Source: an uncultured Lachnospiraceae bacterium (GTDB lineage: Bacteria; Bacillota; Clostridia; Lachnospirales; Lachnospiraceae). From it: a DNA stretch of 64,000 bases. The DNA is taken from contig CAKRMH010000005.1 of the NCBI GenBank assembly GCA_934364805.1, positions 62,001-126,000 of the forward strand. The letters run 5' to 3'. This document shows, one piece after another, positions 36,224 to 45,326 of this stretch. A program made the translations under genes and the position numbers. Under the pieces are notes generated by a model that saw nothing but the letters and a program-made list of their open reading frames with translations, searched no databases and was not told the DNA's origin. The stretch's first letter is position 1. Every line of letters begins with the position of its first letter.

Positions 36224-37795
36224 TTATTTGTAGATTTTTGCACTGAATCCACTTATTTTTTTGCATTGATACAGCATCTCATCCGCTTTCTGATACAAGA
36301 TGTCAAAATCAACATCCTCGCCTTTACGGTAGAACACAGCTCCCAGGCTGACCGAGATCGGATAGCCTTGCAATTCCGGTACTTCAATGGTACGGACTGC
36401 GTCAAAAAAGCGGTTAAAAAAATGCTCCGCATCTCTCTCATTCCGGATTCCGGTAAGATACATTGCGAATTCATCTCCTCCAAGGCGGAATACAATATCC
36501 CCCCTGCGGCTTACGCTGCCCATTTTTCCTGCAATTGCGATCAGGACTTTATCCCCTGCGGCATGTCCATAGGTGTCATTGATCCGTTTGAAATTATCAC
36601 AGTCAAACACACACAGGATTCCTTCCCGTCCACATGCGATCTTGTCCCTGATCTGCATCTCCCCGCTTCCACGGTTGCGGATTCCGGTCATCAGATCCGT
36701 TTCCGACAATTTCTTCAGCATCTGTTCATTTTCCCGTATGCTGATCACCTTCTGCGCAATACTCTCCTCCGATTCACAGACCGCATCATACAGCACCTGG
36801 ACCTCATCCTTTGTATGGATTCTACGGCGTTTCCGCCATTCCTCTGACTCCAGCCATGTTTCCGGATCCGATATTCCGAATGCAGTAATCAGACGGATGA
36901 TGTCGTCCAGCGGTTTTTTCAACGTCCGGTAAAGCCTCCAGCCGGCGGCGACCATTACAAGCATGATGATCGCAAACTCCAGTCCGATCGTCTGGATCAC
37001 ATAGGTGAGCAGTTCCGATATACTATGATTGTTCAGATACACCTTATGGTAAAATTCGTACGTTGCAAAACCTGTCACAAGCGCTGAAAGAATCACAAGC
37101 GGAAAAGTGATAATGCTTATGATCTTGAAATATACCGAATTCCCTTCATAGGGTTCCTTCAGCTTTTCGTATGTCTGATCCAGTTCTTCCTCCGAACATC
37201 CGTATATATAGCTGAGCGGAAAAAAATCTCTCCATTCCGCCGGATAAAAACGCAGTACCAGCCCAACCACAGCAAGCGTGATCGCTTTATCCATCACATC
37301 CAGAATAACATCTCCCACAAACTGCGCTGCAAATCCGGACAATCCGTGTCCGCTGAGCCAGAACACATATGGTGCTGCGATCGTAGCACCAACCGTGTGT
37401 CCATACCATTCCCATCCCAGCACAGATCCGACTGCTCCTCCGACACCTGTAAACGCTGCCAAAAGCCAAAGATATCCTTTCATTGTGCGAAACAGCCCCC
37501 TCCGCGAACAATCTCCTGCGATCCATGCCATGGCAACGGTCAGAAATCCAAACATAATGGATGACGGCTCTCCCAAATAGCCCAGATAATTCGATACAAA
37601 TGCTGCGATCATTCCAGGTATCGGTCCCGCAAGCGCTGCAACAAGAACGCTTCCGATATTATCCAGATAAAGCGGCACATTCCCCACCCTCATAAGCTGT
37701 GGCAGGGACGCATTGACTGCGATTCCAGCCAGAACGAGTAATATCGTCCGCCAGGAATAGCACCTTTCAATTCGAGTACGGTATATTCTGTCCAT
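36224..37795 (-). CDS. membrane diguanylate cyclase (GGDEF)
   Basis: The 523-residue protein starts at the ATG at 37795 (MDRIYRTRIER), with AGAGGG four bases upstream. Residues about 15-190 form several membrane helices; the stretch VPLYLDNIGSVLVAALAGP...GMIAAFVSNYLGYL resembles the ECF S-component fold and may sense a small ligand. A second membrane pair lies near 235-310, then a linker and a GGDEF domain with the active motif GGDEF at 439-443 and inhibitory site RRGD at 430-433. It should make c-di-GMP with product inhibition. It lies 100 bases behind the Pel-like operon, on the same strand. A PelD c-di-GMP receptor is encoded in that operon, so a direct pairing is likely. Confidence 0.88.
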   Translation of the reverse strand: MDRIYRTRIERCYSWRTILLVLAGIAVNASLPQLMRVGNVPLYLDNIGSVLVAALAGPIPGMIAAFVSNYLGYLGEPSSIMFGFLTVAMAWIAGDCSRRGLFRTMKGYLWLLAAFTGVGGAVGSVLGWEWYGHTVGATIAAPYVFWLSGHGLSGFAAQFVGDVILDVMDKAITLAVVGLVLRFYPAEWRDFFPLSYIYGCSEEELDQTYEKLKEPYEGNSVYFKIISIITFPLVILSALVTGFATYEFYHKVYLNNHSISELLTYVIQTIGLEFAIIMLVMVAAGWRLYRTLKKPLDDIIRLITAFGISDPETWLESEEWRKRRRIHTKDEVQVLYDAVCESEESIAQKVISIRENEQMLKKLSETDLMTGIRNRGSGEMQIRDKIACGREGILCVFDCDNFKRINDTYGHAAGDKVLIAIAGKMGSVSRRGDIVFRLGGDEFAMYLTGIRNERDAEHFFNRFFDAVRTIEVPELQGYPISVSLGAVFYRKGEDVDFDILYQKADEMLYQCKKISGFSAKIYK

Positions 37796-37895
37796 TTTAC
37801 CCTCTCTTCTCCTAAAGTTCCCCCAAAAAAACAACTATTACCAGTTTACCACATATCCGTCAGAAAAAACATGAAATCTTTCGTCTGTATCCATA

Positions 37896-39269
37896 TCAGT
37901 TCAGATCATAATACATATCCTGATTTTTACAGTCCATATCAAGTTTAACCGCAGGTTTTCCCGTGTCCGGATCTTCAATCCCAACCGCAAAAACCGGAGC
38001 GTCCCCATCCTTAGCCGTTTGCCCTGCATCATCCACTGTGATCTGGGTTGTGACACTTTTTCCACCATAGAGCTCTGGCAGGGAAATGTCTGTTTCTATG
38101 CGTTTTCGCACCTTCCCGTCCGCATCCATCTGATAGATGCATACCGGCCATTCCTGGTACATCGGTGCCACTCCATCATTCTCCATTGTGATGGAGATCT
38201 TTACCTGCCCTGCTTTCTTCGTGCGGGATATCGTGCTCTCTGAGACCCGGTAACGATAACCAAGCATTTTCCCGATGGCTGCTGTTTCCTTTGGATATTC
38301 CTTTTCCTCATCGCATGCGATCGGACATTTCGGTCCGATAAAGGTCATGTGGGACTGCTCCAACAGCTTTAACGTTCTTTTCTGTGCGGTAACAAGCATT
38401 TCTTCCATTGTGATCCCGCTTGTAAATTCCCCACCGACCGGTACATGGTTCCAGATGTCTGGCACAGGCGTATATTTCATCGGACTTTCTGGTCCCCTGT
38501 AACTGCCACCGTCCTTTATCCAGTCCAGCCATTCCTCCGTATCCTCTTTCTCTCCTGTCATATCATTGTATACACCCATTCCATATGCATCCACATAAGA
38601 AAACGGCCGGCGCATCAGAAGGCTGGCGTTTGGGAACGCATCTACATAAGGTATGACATATTGTTCCAGGACATCCTCGGACGGAAGACGTTGTATGCCT
38701 TCATCGTACTTCACGTGCCACTCTCCCCAGTGTCCGACACTTCCAAGCTCCACAAAGCACACAAAATGATCACCACCATACTGCTGTCCAAGCGCTTCAA
38801 TGGCTTTTCTATGATATGCGATCAGCTGTTCATTCCCGTAGTCCGGTGAATATCCCTTCCCATAAGCAGTGTCGTAGAAGGTCCCATCCCCCGTTTTGTC
38901 ATACAGCCAGTCCGGAATATCCATATGCTCCTCATCAGACGGAACATCACAGACAAACCGGATCACTGCCTTTTTCCCCTCTTTTCTCCAGCGGTCAAGA
39001 TTGTTTTCTTCCTCAATGGCTGAAAAGTCAAACTTTCCCTCCTCCGGCTCCAGTTTGCGCCATGTGATCTCCACATAGACAAGTGTATTATCGCCGACTG
39101 CCTCGATATAATCTGCATTCGGGGCAAATCCCATCATTGGATTATGCAGATACTCATCTGTTGCAGCATAGGTTCTTGTTTTCGTCCCACCTGCTGCTTT
39201 TGTATATACAAATGCTATAATTGCACAAATAAAAACAACTATAATTCCGATCCATATCTTTTTAACCAT
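37896..39269 (-). CDS. membrane-anchored DUF4832-type TIM-barrel protein, possible glycosidase
   Basis: The 457-residue protein has an N-terminal signal anchor (KIWIGIIVVFICAIIAFVYT). The body resembles DUF4874/DUF4832 proteins: YLHNPMMGFAPN at the start, YVEITWRKLEPEEGKFDF, and VELGSVGHWGEWH, which recall clan A glycoside hydrolases (the W..LEP.EG.F.F strand and a Glu in GEWH that could be the acid/base). A C-terminal beta-sandwich (about 350-455) has the DUF4832 look. It overlaps the DUF4956 gene by eight bases. In proteobacterial pel loci PelA carries a hydrolase domain that is missing from the deacetylase here, so this protein may take that role; this is inference. Confidence 0.68.
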   Translation of the reverse strand: MVKKIWIGIIVVFICAIIAFVYTKAAGGTKTRTYAATDEYLHNPMMGFAPNADYIEAVGDNTLVYVEITWRKLEPEEGKFDFSAIEEENNLDRWRKEGKKAVIRFVCDVPSDEEHMDIPDWLYDKTGDGTFYDTAYGKGYSPDYGNEQLIAYHRKAIEALGQQYGGDHFVCFVELGSVGHWGEWHVKYDEGIQRLPSEDVLEQYVIPYVDAFPNASLLMRRPFSYVDAYGMGVYNDMTGEKEDTEEWLDWIKDGGSYRGPESPMKYTPVPDIWNHVPVGGEFTSGITMEEMLVTAQKRTLKLLEQSHMTFIGPKCPIACDEEKEYPKETAAIGKMLGYRYRVSESTISRTKKAGQVKISITMENDGVAPMYQEWPVCIYQMDADGKVRKRIETDISLPELYGGKSVTTQITVDDAGQTAKDGDAPVFAVGIEDPDTGKPAVKLDMDCKNQDMYYDLN

Positions 39270-39945
39270 GATATTCCCCGTTAAACTCTAATAATGCAAC
39301 ATCTGCCACGCCATCGATATCCCGGATCTGCTCTACGAAGACCTGATTGTCATTTCTGCAGCGGATCTGTATCGTAAGCTCCGTCTTTTCCCCACGGAAG
39401 ATTCTGGAACGGACCGTATATTTTTGTTTTCCAAGCTTTCTGATAATCTCGTCACCTGTCTCATCACCGGTGTAATGTATGACCAGCATATACTGGTGTG
39501 CTCCGAGCTGTTCCCGGCTGAAGCACAGGATCAGTAAGAGCATGATCAAAAAAGCTGCCACTGCAAGTATATACATGCTTGCACCTACGGTAATTCCCGT
39601 TGTGACCGCCCAGAACATATACATAAGGTCAAGAGGTTCCTTAATTGCAGTACGGTAACGAACAATGGACAGTGCACCGACCATACCAAGTGAGATTACG
39701 ATATTCGTGCTGATCGCCAGTGTTACCATCGTTGTCAGAACGGTCATTCCAACAAGCGTGACCGCATAGTTTCTGCTATAGACAACACCTTTATAGAATT
39801 TCCTGTATACCATGTAGATTAAAAGCCCCAGCAATAATGCCACAGCCAGATCTATCACTATTGTAAGAATCGTACCGGAGCTGATCGCCTGATTGTACAT
39901 CTCCGACTCCAGCACAGATTTTTTTATCATATCCTTTACACTCAT
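39262..39945 (-). CDS. DUF4956 membrane protein
   Basis: The 227-residue protein starts at the ATG at 39945 (MSVKDMIKKS), with AAAGGA six bases upstream. It has about four membrane helices (residues 20-140), including the family mark GALSIVRYRTAIKEP, and a C-terminal soluble ferredoxin-like domain (about 150-225). DUF4956 genes are regularly found beside VTC-domain and CotH-type genes in bacteria, as here. The biochemical role is unknown; a membrane partner of the VTC protein is likely. Confidence 0.82.
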   Translation of the reverse strand: MSVKDMIKKSVLESEMYNQAISSGTILTIVIDLAVALLLGLLIYMVYRKFYKGVVYSRNYAVTLVGMTVLTTMVTLAISTNIVISLGMVGALSIVRYRTAIKEPLDLMYMFWAVTTGITVGASMYILAVAAFLIMLLLILCFSREQLGAHQYMLVIHYTGDETGDEIIRKLGKQKYTVRSRIFRGEKTELTIQIRCRNDNQVFVEQIRDIDGVADVALLEFNGEYHG

Positions 39946-39958
39946 ATCGGTTCCTTTC

Positions 39959-40669
39959 TTAAAAGCCTGTTGATAATTCCTTTTTCTTTTCGAGACACAT
40001 GGTATATTTTGAATATGCAATATACGCACTGTCTGCCACCGGCAGCATGCAGCGGACCAGTTCTGGAAGATATTCGGTATATTTGACCTCCAGTATCAGC
40101 TTATCCCGCTCCATAACCTGCATGACCGGAAGATTCGTGTCAAACAGATCATCCACAAATACCCCGGCCCGCACGTCACTGTCAAACGTGATCCTCACAT
40201 TCCCGTATGGATAGACAAATGGAATGCGGTCATAATCCACGATCACCGAGGGATGCAGCCTGTTCTGGAGATGCTCCATATAAAAACGGACACCAAGCGG
40301 ATCCTTTTTTTCCATTAAAAACCCCGGATCTCCACCGATCAGCGCCTGTGCCTCGTCTTTTGTAAGGGACATTGTCTCTTTCTTTATGTATTGTCCCTCT
40401 TTATGCTTACACTCCAGCCTGATCTGTCTGTCACTGTAATTGTAAATACGTATCCGGTATTTCTTTCTGGATTCAACGCCCGCCATCTTGTCCTCATAAG
40501 CACTTTCAAACAGATCATCAAAATACAGGCTCCGGATGTGATAACCTCCGCCCACCGCATTCTGGTCTTTCGGCAGTATCTGTTCGAGCTTCTGCCTCAG
40601 AAGCGCACTTTCCTGGGTGCTTATCATATATTTCAGTTCATGACGGTAAGAACTTCCCCTACTGCTCAT
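39959..40669 (-). CDS. VTC-domain protein (polyphosphate-polymerase-like tunnel)
   Basis: The 236-residue protein starts at the ATG at 40669 (MSSRGSSYRHELKYMIS), eleven bases inside the end of the CotH gene, with GGAGG six bases upstream. It has the triphosphate-tunnel residues of the VTC family: RHELKY, RSLYFDD, KYRIRIYNYSDRQIRLECKHKEG, SVIVDYDR and LILEVKY. In yeast Vtc4 this domain makes polyphosphate from ATP. There is no SPX domain or membrane part. In this operon it may make polyphosphate or act on another phosphate compound linked to the polysaccharide. Confidence 0.85.
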   Translation of the reverse strand: MSSRGSSYRHELKYMISTQESALLRQKLEQILPKDQNAVGGGYHIRSLYFDDLFESAYEDKMAGVESRKKYRIRIYNYSDRQIRLECKHKEGQYIKKETMSLTKDEAQALIGGDPGFLMEKKDPLGVRFYMEHLQNRLHPSVIVDYDRIPFVYPYGNVRITFDSDVRAGVFVDDLFDTNLPVMQVMERDKLILEVKYTEYLPELVRCMLPVADSAYIAYSKYTMCLEKKKELSTGF

Positions 40670-42431
40670 ACGTATCCTCCTGAATGGTTCCATCGTCCGA
40701 TACAAAGAAGCATTTGATCCCACTTTGTTTCTCTCCATCCGCAGACCTGTAATAATCAAATGCGCCCTGGGTCTGGCCGCTTTCATTTTGTGCAGTTACC
40801 CTTATAAAATACTGCCCTGGCTGCAATACTGCTGCATACTCGTATTGCGGTACTGTTAAGCCCTCCTCCCTCACAACCGGTGATGTAAACGAATAATCCG
40901 TTGCAAGTTCAAACGTATAGGTGATATCCTCCGCCTGAAAATCGACCGAATTATCCCATATAAAGTCTGTCTTGCTGCCGTCTGATACCGGAATTCCAAT
41001 AAAAAACGGCATCGGTGCAGTCAGGCTCTCCTTATATAACTCATAATTGCGCTCTGTTTCGGTCGGAAGCATCTCCAGGAAACGGTCATATTCGCTCTGC
41101 GTCAGCGGCATATACTGTGCATCCGGATAAGCAAACGCATACGTCTCCACGACAGGTGCGTAGGTATCGATCAGGCTCTTCAGTTTCTCTTCCGTAAGGA
41201 TTCCTCTGTATTCTTCGATTTTCTGATCCAGCTTATCACGCATGGAATCATCTAACAGAATACGGCGGAACAAAACATTTCCCCAATAATTGCTGATGCC
41301 CTTTTCCCATCCACGGTCTTCCCCGCTAAACTGCGCCCTGGTGTCTGAAAATGCACCATCATTATCCCATGACAGCAAATACCAGGTATTACTGTTCAGC
41401 GGACTATACAAAAAGCAGTTTCTTGCATTTGTATCCACATTGCCCATGAGGATATGATATGCCATCCACGAAAACAGATTATCTTCATCAAACCACTGTT
41501 CCATGATCTGCTGGATCGGAACTGAATAGTCATTGACATCATCCAGCATTGCGATCAGTTTACTGTGATCGTCATTTCCCTTGATCTCCAGCCTCTGCTC
41601 AAATGCTTCCTGATCATAATCCGCATCACTTTTCAGTCTGATCGTATCTTCATAGCGGTAAAATTCAAAATCATTGACCTTATAAAGCTCGCCATTCTGA
41701 TCGAGTCCGTGGGTTTTCAATGCCCGCTTGTTTAACTGCTCCACCTGCGTGTAAAGTCCATAATCACGGAACTGTCCACTGCCGCCCGCTGTCGTATCCT
41801 TTACGTATAGATGCACAAACTGGGTACGGAGTGACATCATCCCCGGAAGCTCACTCATCAGATCGTAATTCAGTTTATTCGCAAAGCGGGTGTAATCCGA
41901 AACATGTTTGTTCAGATTGATCACCTTCTGGTCATTCCAGGTACCTTTTTCATCCCGGATCTTAATCTTATAGTTTTTCTGCTGAGCAGTTGAAGAGGAC
42001 TGTCCACGGATCGTCACGGTGGCATTTGGAGTCGTCTGCCCATACCCTGTCTCTCCTTCAACCAGTCCGTTTTCATCGCCCACCTGTAAAAGTCCGTTAA
42101 CGGCATAACGTTCCTCGCCCATCTCTTCATAATCATACATAGAATAACTGTTGACCTCCGTCCATGTATGGTCTGTATGATCGGACGCATTGCCTTCTGA
42201 CACGGTAAGATACATTGTGATCACAGAGGATGGATCCTGATTCTCATACAATGTCTGTTTATCTGTGATCGTCTTTGTTTCACCGGTATCGGCGTTTTCC
42301 ACATCCTGGGAAACGAAACGGTTTTCTTCTGTTGTCTCCGTAGTGTTTGTAAACTGTGTGCCGCATGCACCAAGCATGCTGCATAATCCCAATGCCAGCA
42401 TGGCTGCTGTGATTTTTTTCTGCAGACTCAA
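40659..42431 (-). CDS. CotH-type kinase-like lipoprotein
   Basis: The start is a TTG at 42431 overlapping the PelG stop (TTGA), with AGGAGG six bases upstream; earlier starts lie inside the PelG gene and have no signal. The 590-residue protein has a lipoprotein signal with lipobox LGAC at about residue 20. The CotH core (about 90-470) shows SSTAQQKNYKIKI, the middle helix GNVDTNARNCFLY and the metal motif LLSWDNDGAF. A C-terminal Ig-like domain (about 500-590) follows. CotH kinases phosphorylate secreted proteins in Bacillus spores. Location outside the membrane and position in a polysaccharide operon suggest phosphorylation of a surface protein or of the glycan. Confidence 0.85.
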   Translation of the reverse strand: MSLQKKITAAMLALGLCSMLGACGTQFTNTTETTEENRFVSQDVENADTGETKTITDKQTLYENQDPSSVITMYLTVSEGNASDHTDHTWTEVNSYSMYDYEEMGEERYAVNGLLQVGDENGLVEGETGYGQTTPNATVTIRGQSSSTAQQKNYKIKIRDEKGTWNDQKVINLNKHVSDYTRFANKLNYDLMSELPGMMSLRTQFVHLYVKDTTAGGSGQFRDYGLYTQVEQLNKRALKTHGLDQNGELYKVNDFEFYRYEDTIRLKSDADYDQEAFEQRLEIKGNDDHSKLIAMLDDVNDYSVPIQQIMEQWFDEDNLFSWMAYHILMGNVDTNARNCFLYSPLNSNTWYLLSWDNDGAFSDTRAQFSGEDRGWEKGISNYWGNVLFRRILLDDSMRDKLDQKIEEYRGILTEEKLKSLIDTYAPVVETYAFAYPDAQYMPLTQSEYDRFLEMLPTETERNYELYKESLTAPMPFFIGIPVSDGSKTDFIWDNSVDFQAEDITYTFELATDYSFTSPVVREEGLTVPQYEYAAVLQPGQYFIRVTAQNESGQTQGAFDYYRSADGEKQSGIKCFFVSDDGTIQEDTYEQ

Positions 42432-43924
42432 ATATGTTCCTCCTGTTCTTCCTCTGTCTCCGGCACGATTCTCCAACGTTTCCGGTAACGCTGCTGCGCA
42501 CGGACAGCAAGTTGTGTAAATATGCCCTGTCTTACCTCTGCCAGGACCGGCTGGCTGCACAATACATGATAGATCAGCCCATTCAGGTACTTCCACAAAA
42601 CAGCCGCTGCTGTTATGGCAAACGCCGCTGCACCAAGCCAGAATCCCACACCATAACCAACAACACTCCTGTTTTTCAGCATCCACGTTGCGATGCAGCT
42701 GACCGCCATAAAAACTGCTGCACTGGCTAATGCTCCTTTGTTATCGGAAAAATAAAGGGAAATCAGAAGCATGCAGTTGCCGATCGCATAAAATGCATAC
42801 CCGATACAGAGTACACGATAAATCCCAAGCATATCCTCATTGATCCCAAGTGGCAGAACCGGCAGCACAAATGTCCCGATGATGATAAAAATAACTGTTG
42901 TAAAAAACTGCTTCATAAATGTGTACGCCAGCTCTCTCCCCAGGACGGACTTCATCTCCTGCCCTGCCTGACGTATGTCCTTCAGAATCCCTCCATGATT
43001 CAGGGCATCAAAATATGCTCTGTATTTCGGGTAAAACTGTACCTCCACGGAAGTGACAAAATTGATCGTCGTGATGAGTATGGATAAAAACGCCAGAATT
43101 GCCGGAATATCATATACCGGTGCACCGTAAAACAGCCCCTGTATCTGTTTTCCCGCATTTCCGCTCCACATGATCACCAGATGTCCAAACAGTCCAAGTG
43201 ACAGAAAAAGTCCAAGCAGAATCAGCTCCGGATAATGATCCAGCCATGGCAGAAAGCAGGCACTGCTCCTGTCCCCGGCCGGAAAATAAGAAACCATAAG
43301 CCGGTAATAAAAGACTGCCATCACACCATATGCCACAATTACCGCCAAAAAAAGTGCCGGAATCGTGTCTATCCCACTTGCAGAAAGCAAAAAGGCCAGT
43401 CCCCATGCGATAAGCAATGCTGCCGCAAATATTCGGATCATCCCGCTATAGTCCTTAATTGCGGTCAGATAGTTCATCTCATTCCATACGACCACAAGCT
43501 CTCCAAACAACAGGAAACACATGCCCACATACAGCCACGATATTCCCGCACACAACAGGAATATCCCATACAGCAGTTCCCCTGCGGCCAGCATCATACA
43601 GGTGCTTCCCCAGAAGGACGGAAGAACTGCTCCCGGCTTTTTCTCATACAGCATATCTGCCACAAACCGGGTCAATACCATGGAAAATGTATTGGTTACA
43701 AACATGGAAGCGAGCAATGTATAGGTGATCATGCTATTCAAAAGCTCCCGGTCATGTGACGCAGCGCCAAAAAAGGATGCTATAAATGAAATCCCGATCA
43801 GCAGGAGCATTCCAAGAATCATCGGTCCGGTACAGACAATTCCTGCATATCCATAAGCCCGGAGTAATGAAAAAACTCCTTTTTTTGAAAACAGCTTCTT
43901 TAGTTCAAATCCAATCCCTGCCAT
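42428..43924 (-). CDS. pelG: PelG-like polysaccharide transporter
   Basis: The 498-residue protein starts at the ATG at 43924 (MAGIGFELKKLFSKKG), with GGGAGG nine bases upstream; it overlaps PelF by 20 bases. The N-terminal motif GIGFELKKLF is the hallmark of PelG. About twelve membrane helices cover the rest, as in MOP-flippase relatives. PelG is thought to carry the Pel polymer across the cytoplasmic membrane with PelD, PelE and PelF. Confidence 0.92.
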   Translation of the reverse strand: MAGIGFELKKLFSKKGVFSLLRAYGYAGIVCTGPMILGMLLLIGISFIASFFGAASHDRELLNSMITYTLLASMFVTNTFSMVLTRFVADMLYEKKPGAVLPSFWGSTCMMLAAGELLYGIFLLCAGISWLYVGMCFLLFGELVVVWNEMNYLTAIKDYSGMIRIFAAALLIAWGLAFLLSASGIDTIPALFLAVIVAYGVMAVFYYRLMVSYFPAGDRSSACFLPWLDHYPELILLGLFLSLGLFGHLVIMWSGNAGKQIQGLFYGAPVYDIPAILAFLSILITTINFVTSVEVQFYPKYRAYFDALNHGGILKDIRQAGQEMKSVLGRELAYTFMKQFFTTVIFIIIGTFVLPVLPLGINEDMLGIYRVLCIGYAFYAIGNCMLLISLYFSDNKGALASAAVFMAVSCIATWMLKNRSVVGYGVGFWLGAAAFAITAAAVLWKYLNGLIYHVLCSQPVLAEVRQGIFTQLAVRAQQRYRKRWRIVPETEEEQEEHI

Positions 43925-45326
43925 CCTGTGACACCTCCCGATAAATCCGTCTGTAGTTCTCCATGGATTTTTCATGCGTGTAATAACGGTGCACCCTCTG
44001 TTTCCCTGCTTCTCCCATTTTTCTGCGGCGGAGAGGTTCCCTGCATAATTCCAGAATTGCAAGTGCAATCTGTTCCTTGTTCATCGGGGGCACACAGATA
44101 CCGGCCTCGCCAAGTCCGTCAGAGCCATGGATCAGTTCCCTGCAGCATCCTACATCCGTTGTCACGCATGGACGCCCTGCCGCAAACGACTCCAGCACGG
44201 CAAGCGGCTGTCCTTCCGAAATACTTGTAAGGATCGTAAAATCCAGTTTTTCCATATAGTCCGTAATATCAACCCTTCCGGTAAAGATAATATCCCGGAC
44301 CCGGAGCTGATCGATCAGTATCCTGCATGACTCGAAGTATTCCTCATCATCCACATCCCCCATAATATGAAGCCTTATATTCGGGAATTCCTCTTTTGCC
44401 TCTGCAAACGCATAGATCATCGTCCTGATATCCTTGATCTTTGCGATACGTACCACCGCTCCGATGTCGATCCAGCCATCATCCTTCTTGGGCGGGATGT
44501 TACAAAAACGGTCATAGTGGACTCCATTCGGTGTTACCAGAAGCTTTCTTTCATCACAGCCCAGTTCTGCCTGCGTACGGTTTGCGCCATGAAACAATGC
44601 CGTGACAACATCCGCATGCGAATACGCACAATCAGAAAACAGATAAAACAACTGTGTCCACTGTTGGCGGAAATACGGAAGTACCCAGTCTGCACGCAGC
44701 AGTTCTTCCTCCCGTTCCCTTGTATAGATCCCATGCTCCGAAAGAATAAACGGTTTGTGGTATTTCCATTTCCCAAGGCTTCCAAGAATCCCACTATAAC
44801 CGGTTGCCGTCGCATGATAGATGTCAGCTTCCGGGATTTCCTGCGTCATCAGATATAATTCCGGCAATATCATAGAGCGCACATTGTAGAAGAAGTCTGC
44901 GAAGGATAAATACGTAAACCGCTCATCACAGATCTGCATGAGAATGTCCAGAAACTGCCGGCTCATAAGCATTTCCAGCGGATTAACCTTTTTTTCGGAA
45001 AAAAGTTCAAATAAAATATCCCAGTCGGTTTTTTCACCCTCAAACAGATGCTTCAGCTGAGCCTCTTCCTCCCCGCTAAAAACGTACCTTTTGTTCCTTC
45101 TGGCTCCAAGCTTTAACTTCAGTGCATCATCGAGGAAAAGTTCGTGTACCTCCACAACATTCGGCGGAAGTTCGTATTTATACTTTCCTTTGTTTTCTGA
45201 CTCAGCACCGATACACCAAAGTATAAACTCCGTGTCCGGCATCGCTGAGATATACTGATGTGTCCATGTGGACACACCACCGTGTACATAGGGATAACTT
45301 CCCTCTAAAATCATGCATACTCTCAC
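43905..45326 (-). CDS. pelF: PelF-like glycosyltransferase (GT4)
   Basis: The 473-residue protein starts with GTG at 45326, overlapping the upstream stop (GTGA). The opening MRVCMILEGSYPYVHGGVSTW is the PelF signature. A GT-B fold with the EX7E motif (SEGQPLAVLE) near residue 365 and the nucleotide pocket VRIAKIKDIRTMI follows. PelF uses UDP-GalNAc/UDP-GlcNAc to polymerise the Pel backbone in the cytoplasm. It has no membrane helix. Confidence 0.94.
   Translation of the reverse strand: MRVCMILEGSYPYVHGGVSTWTHQYISAMPDTEFILWCIGAESENKGKYKYELPPNVVEVHELFLDDALKLKLGARRNKRYVFSGEEEAQLKHLFEGEKTDWDILFELFSEKKVNPLEMLMSRQFLDILMQICDERFTYLSFADFFYNVRSMILPELYLMTQEIPEADIYHATATGYSGILGSLGKWKYHKPFILSEHGIYTREREEELLRADWVLPYFRQQWTQLFYLFSDCAYSHADVVTALFHGANRTQAELGCDERKLLVTPNGVHYDRFCNIPPKKDDGWIDIGAVVRIAKIKDIRTMIYAFAEAKEEFPNIRLHIMGDVDDEEYFESCRILIDQLRVRDIIFTGRVDITDYMEKLDFTILTSISEGQPLAVLESFAAGRPCVTTDVGCCRELIHGSDGLGEAGICVPPMNKEQIALAILELCREPLRRRKMGEAGKQRVHRYYTHEKSMENYRRIYREVSQDGRDWI

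Noticed and set aside
40659..42686. Longer start for the CotH gene (85 extra residues)
   Set aside because: The extra part lies within the PelG gene, is Cys/Trp-rich and lacks a ribosome site; the TTG at 42431 has both a site and a lipoprotein signal.
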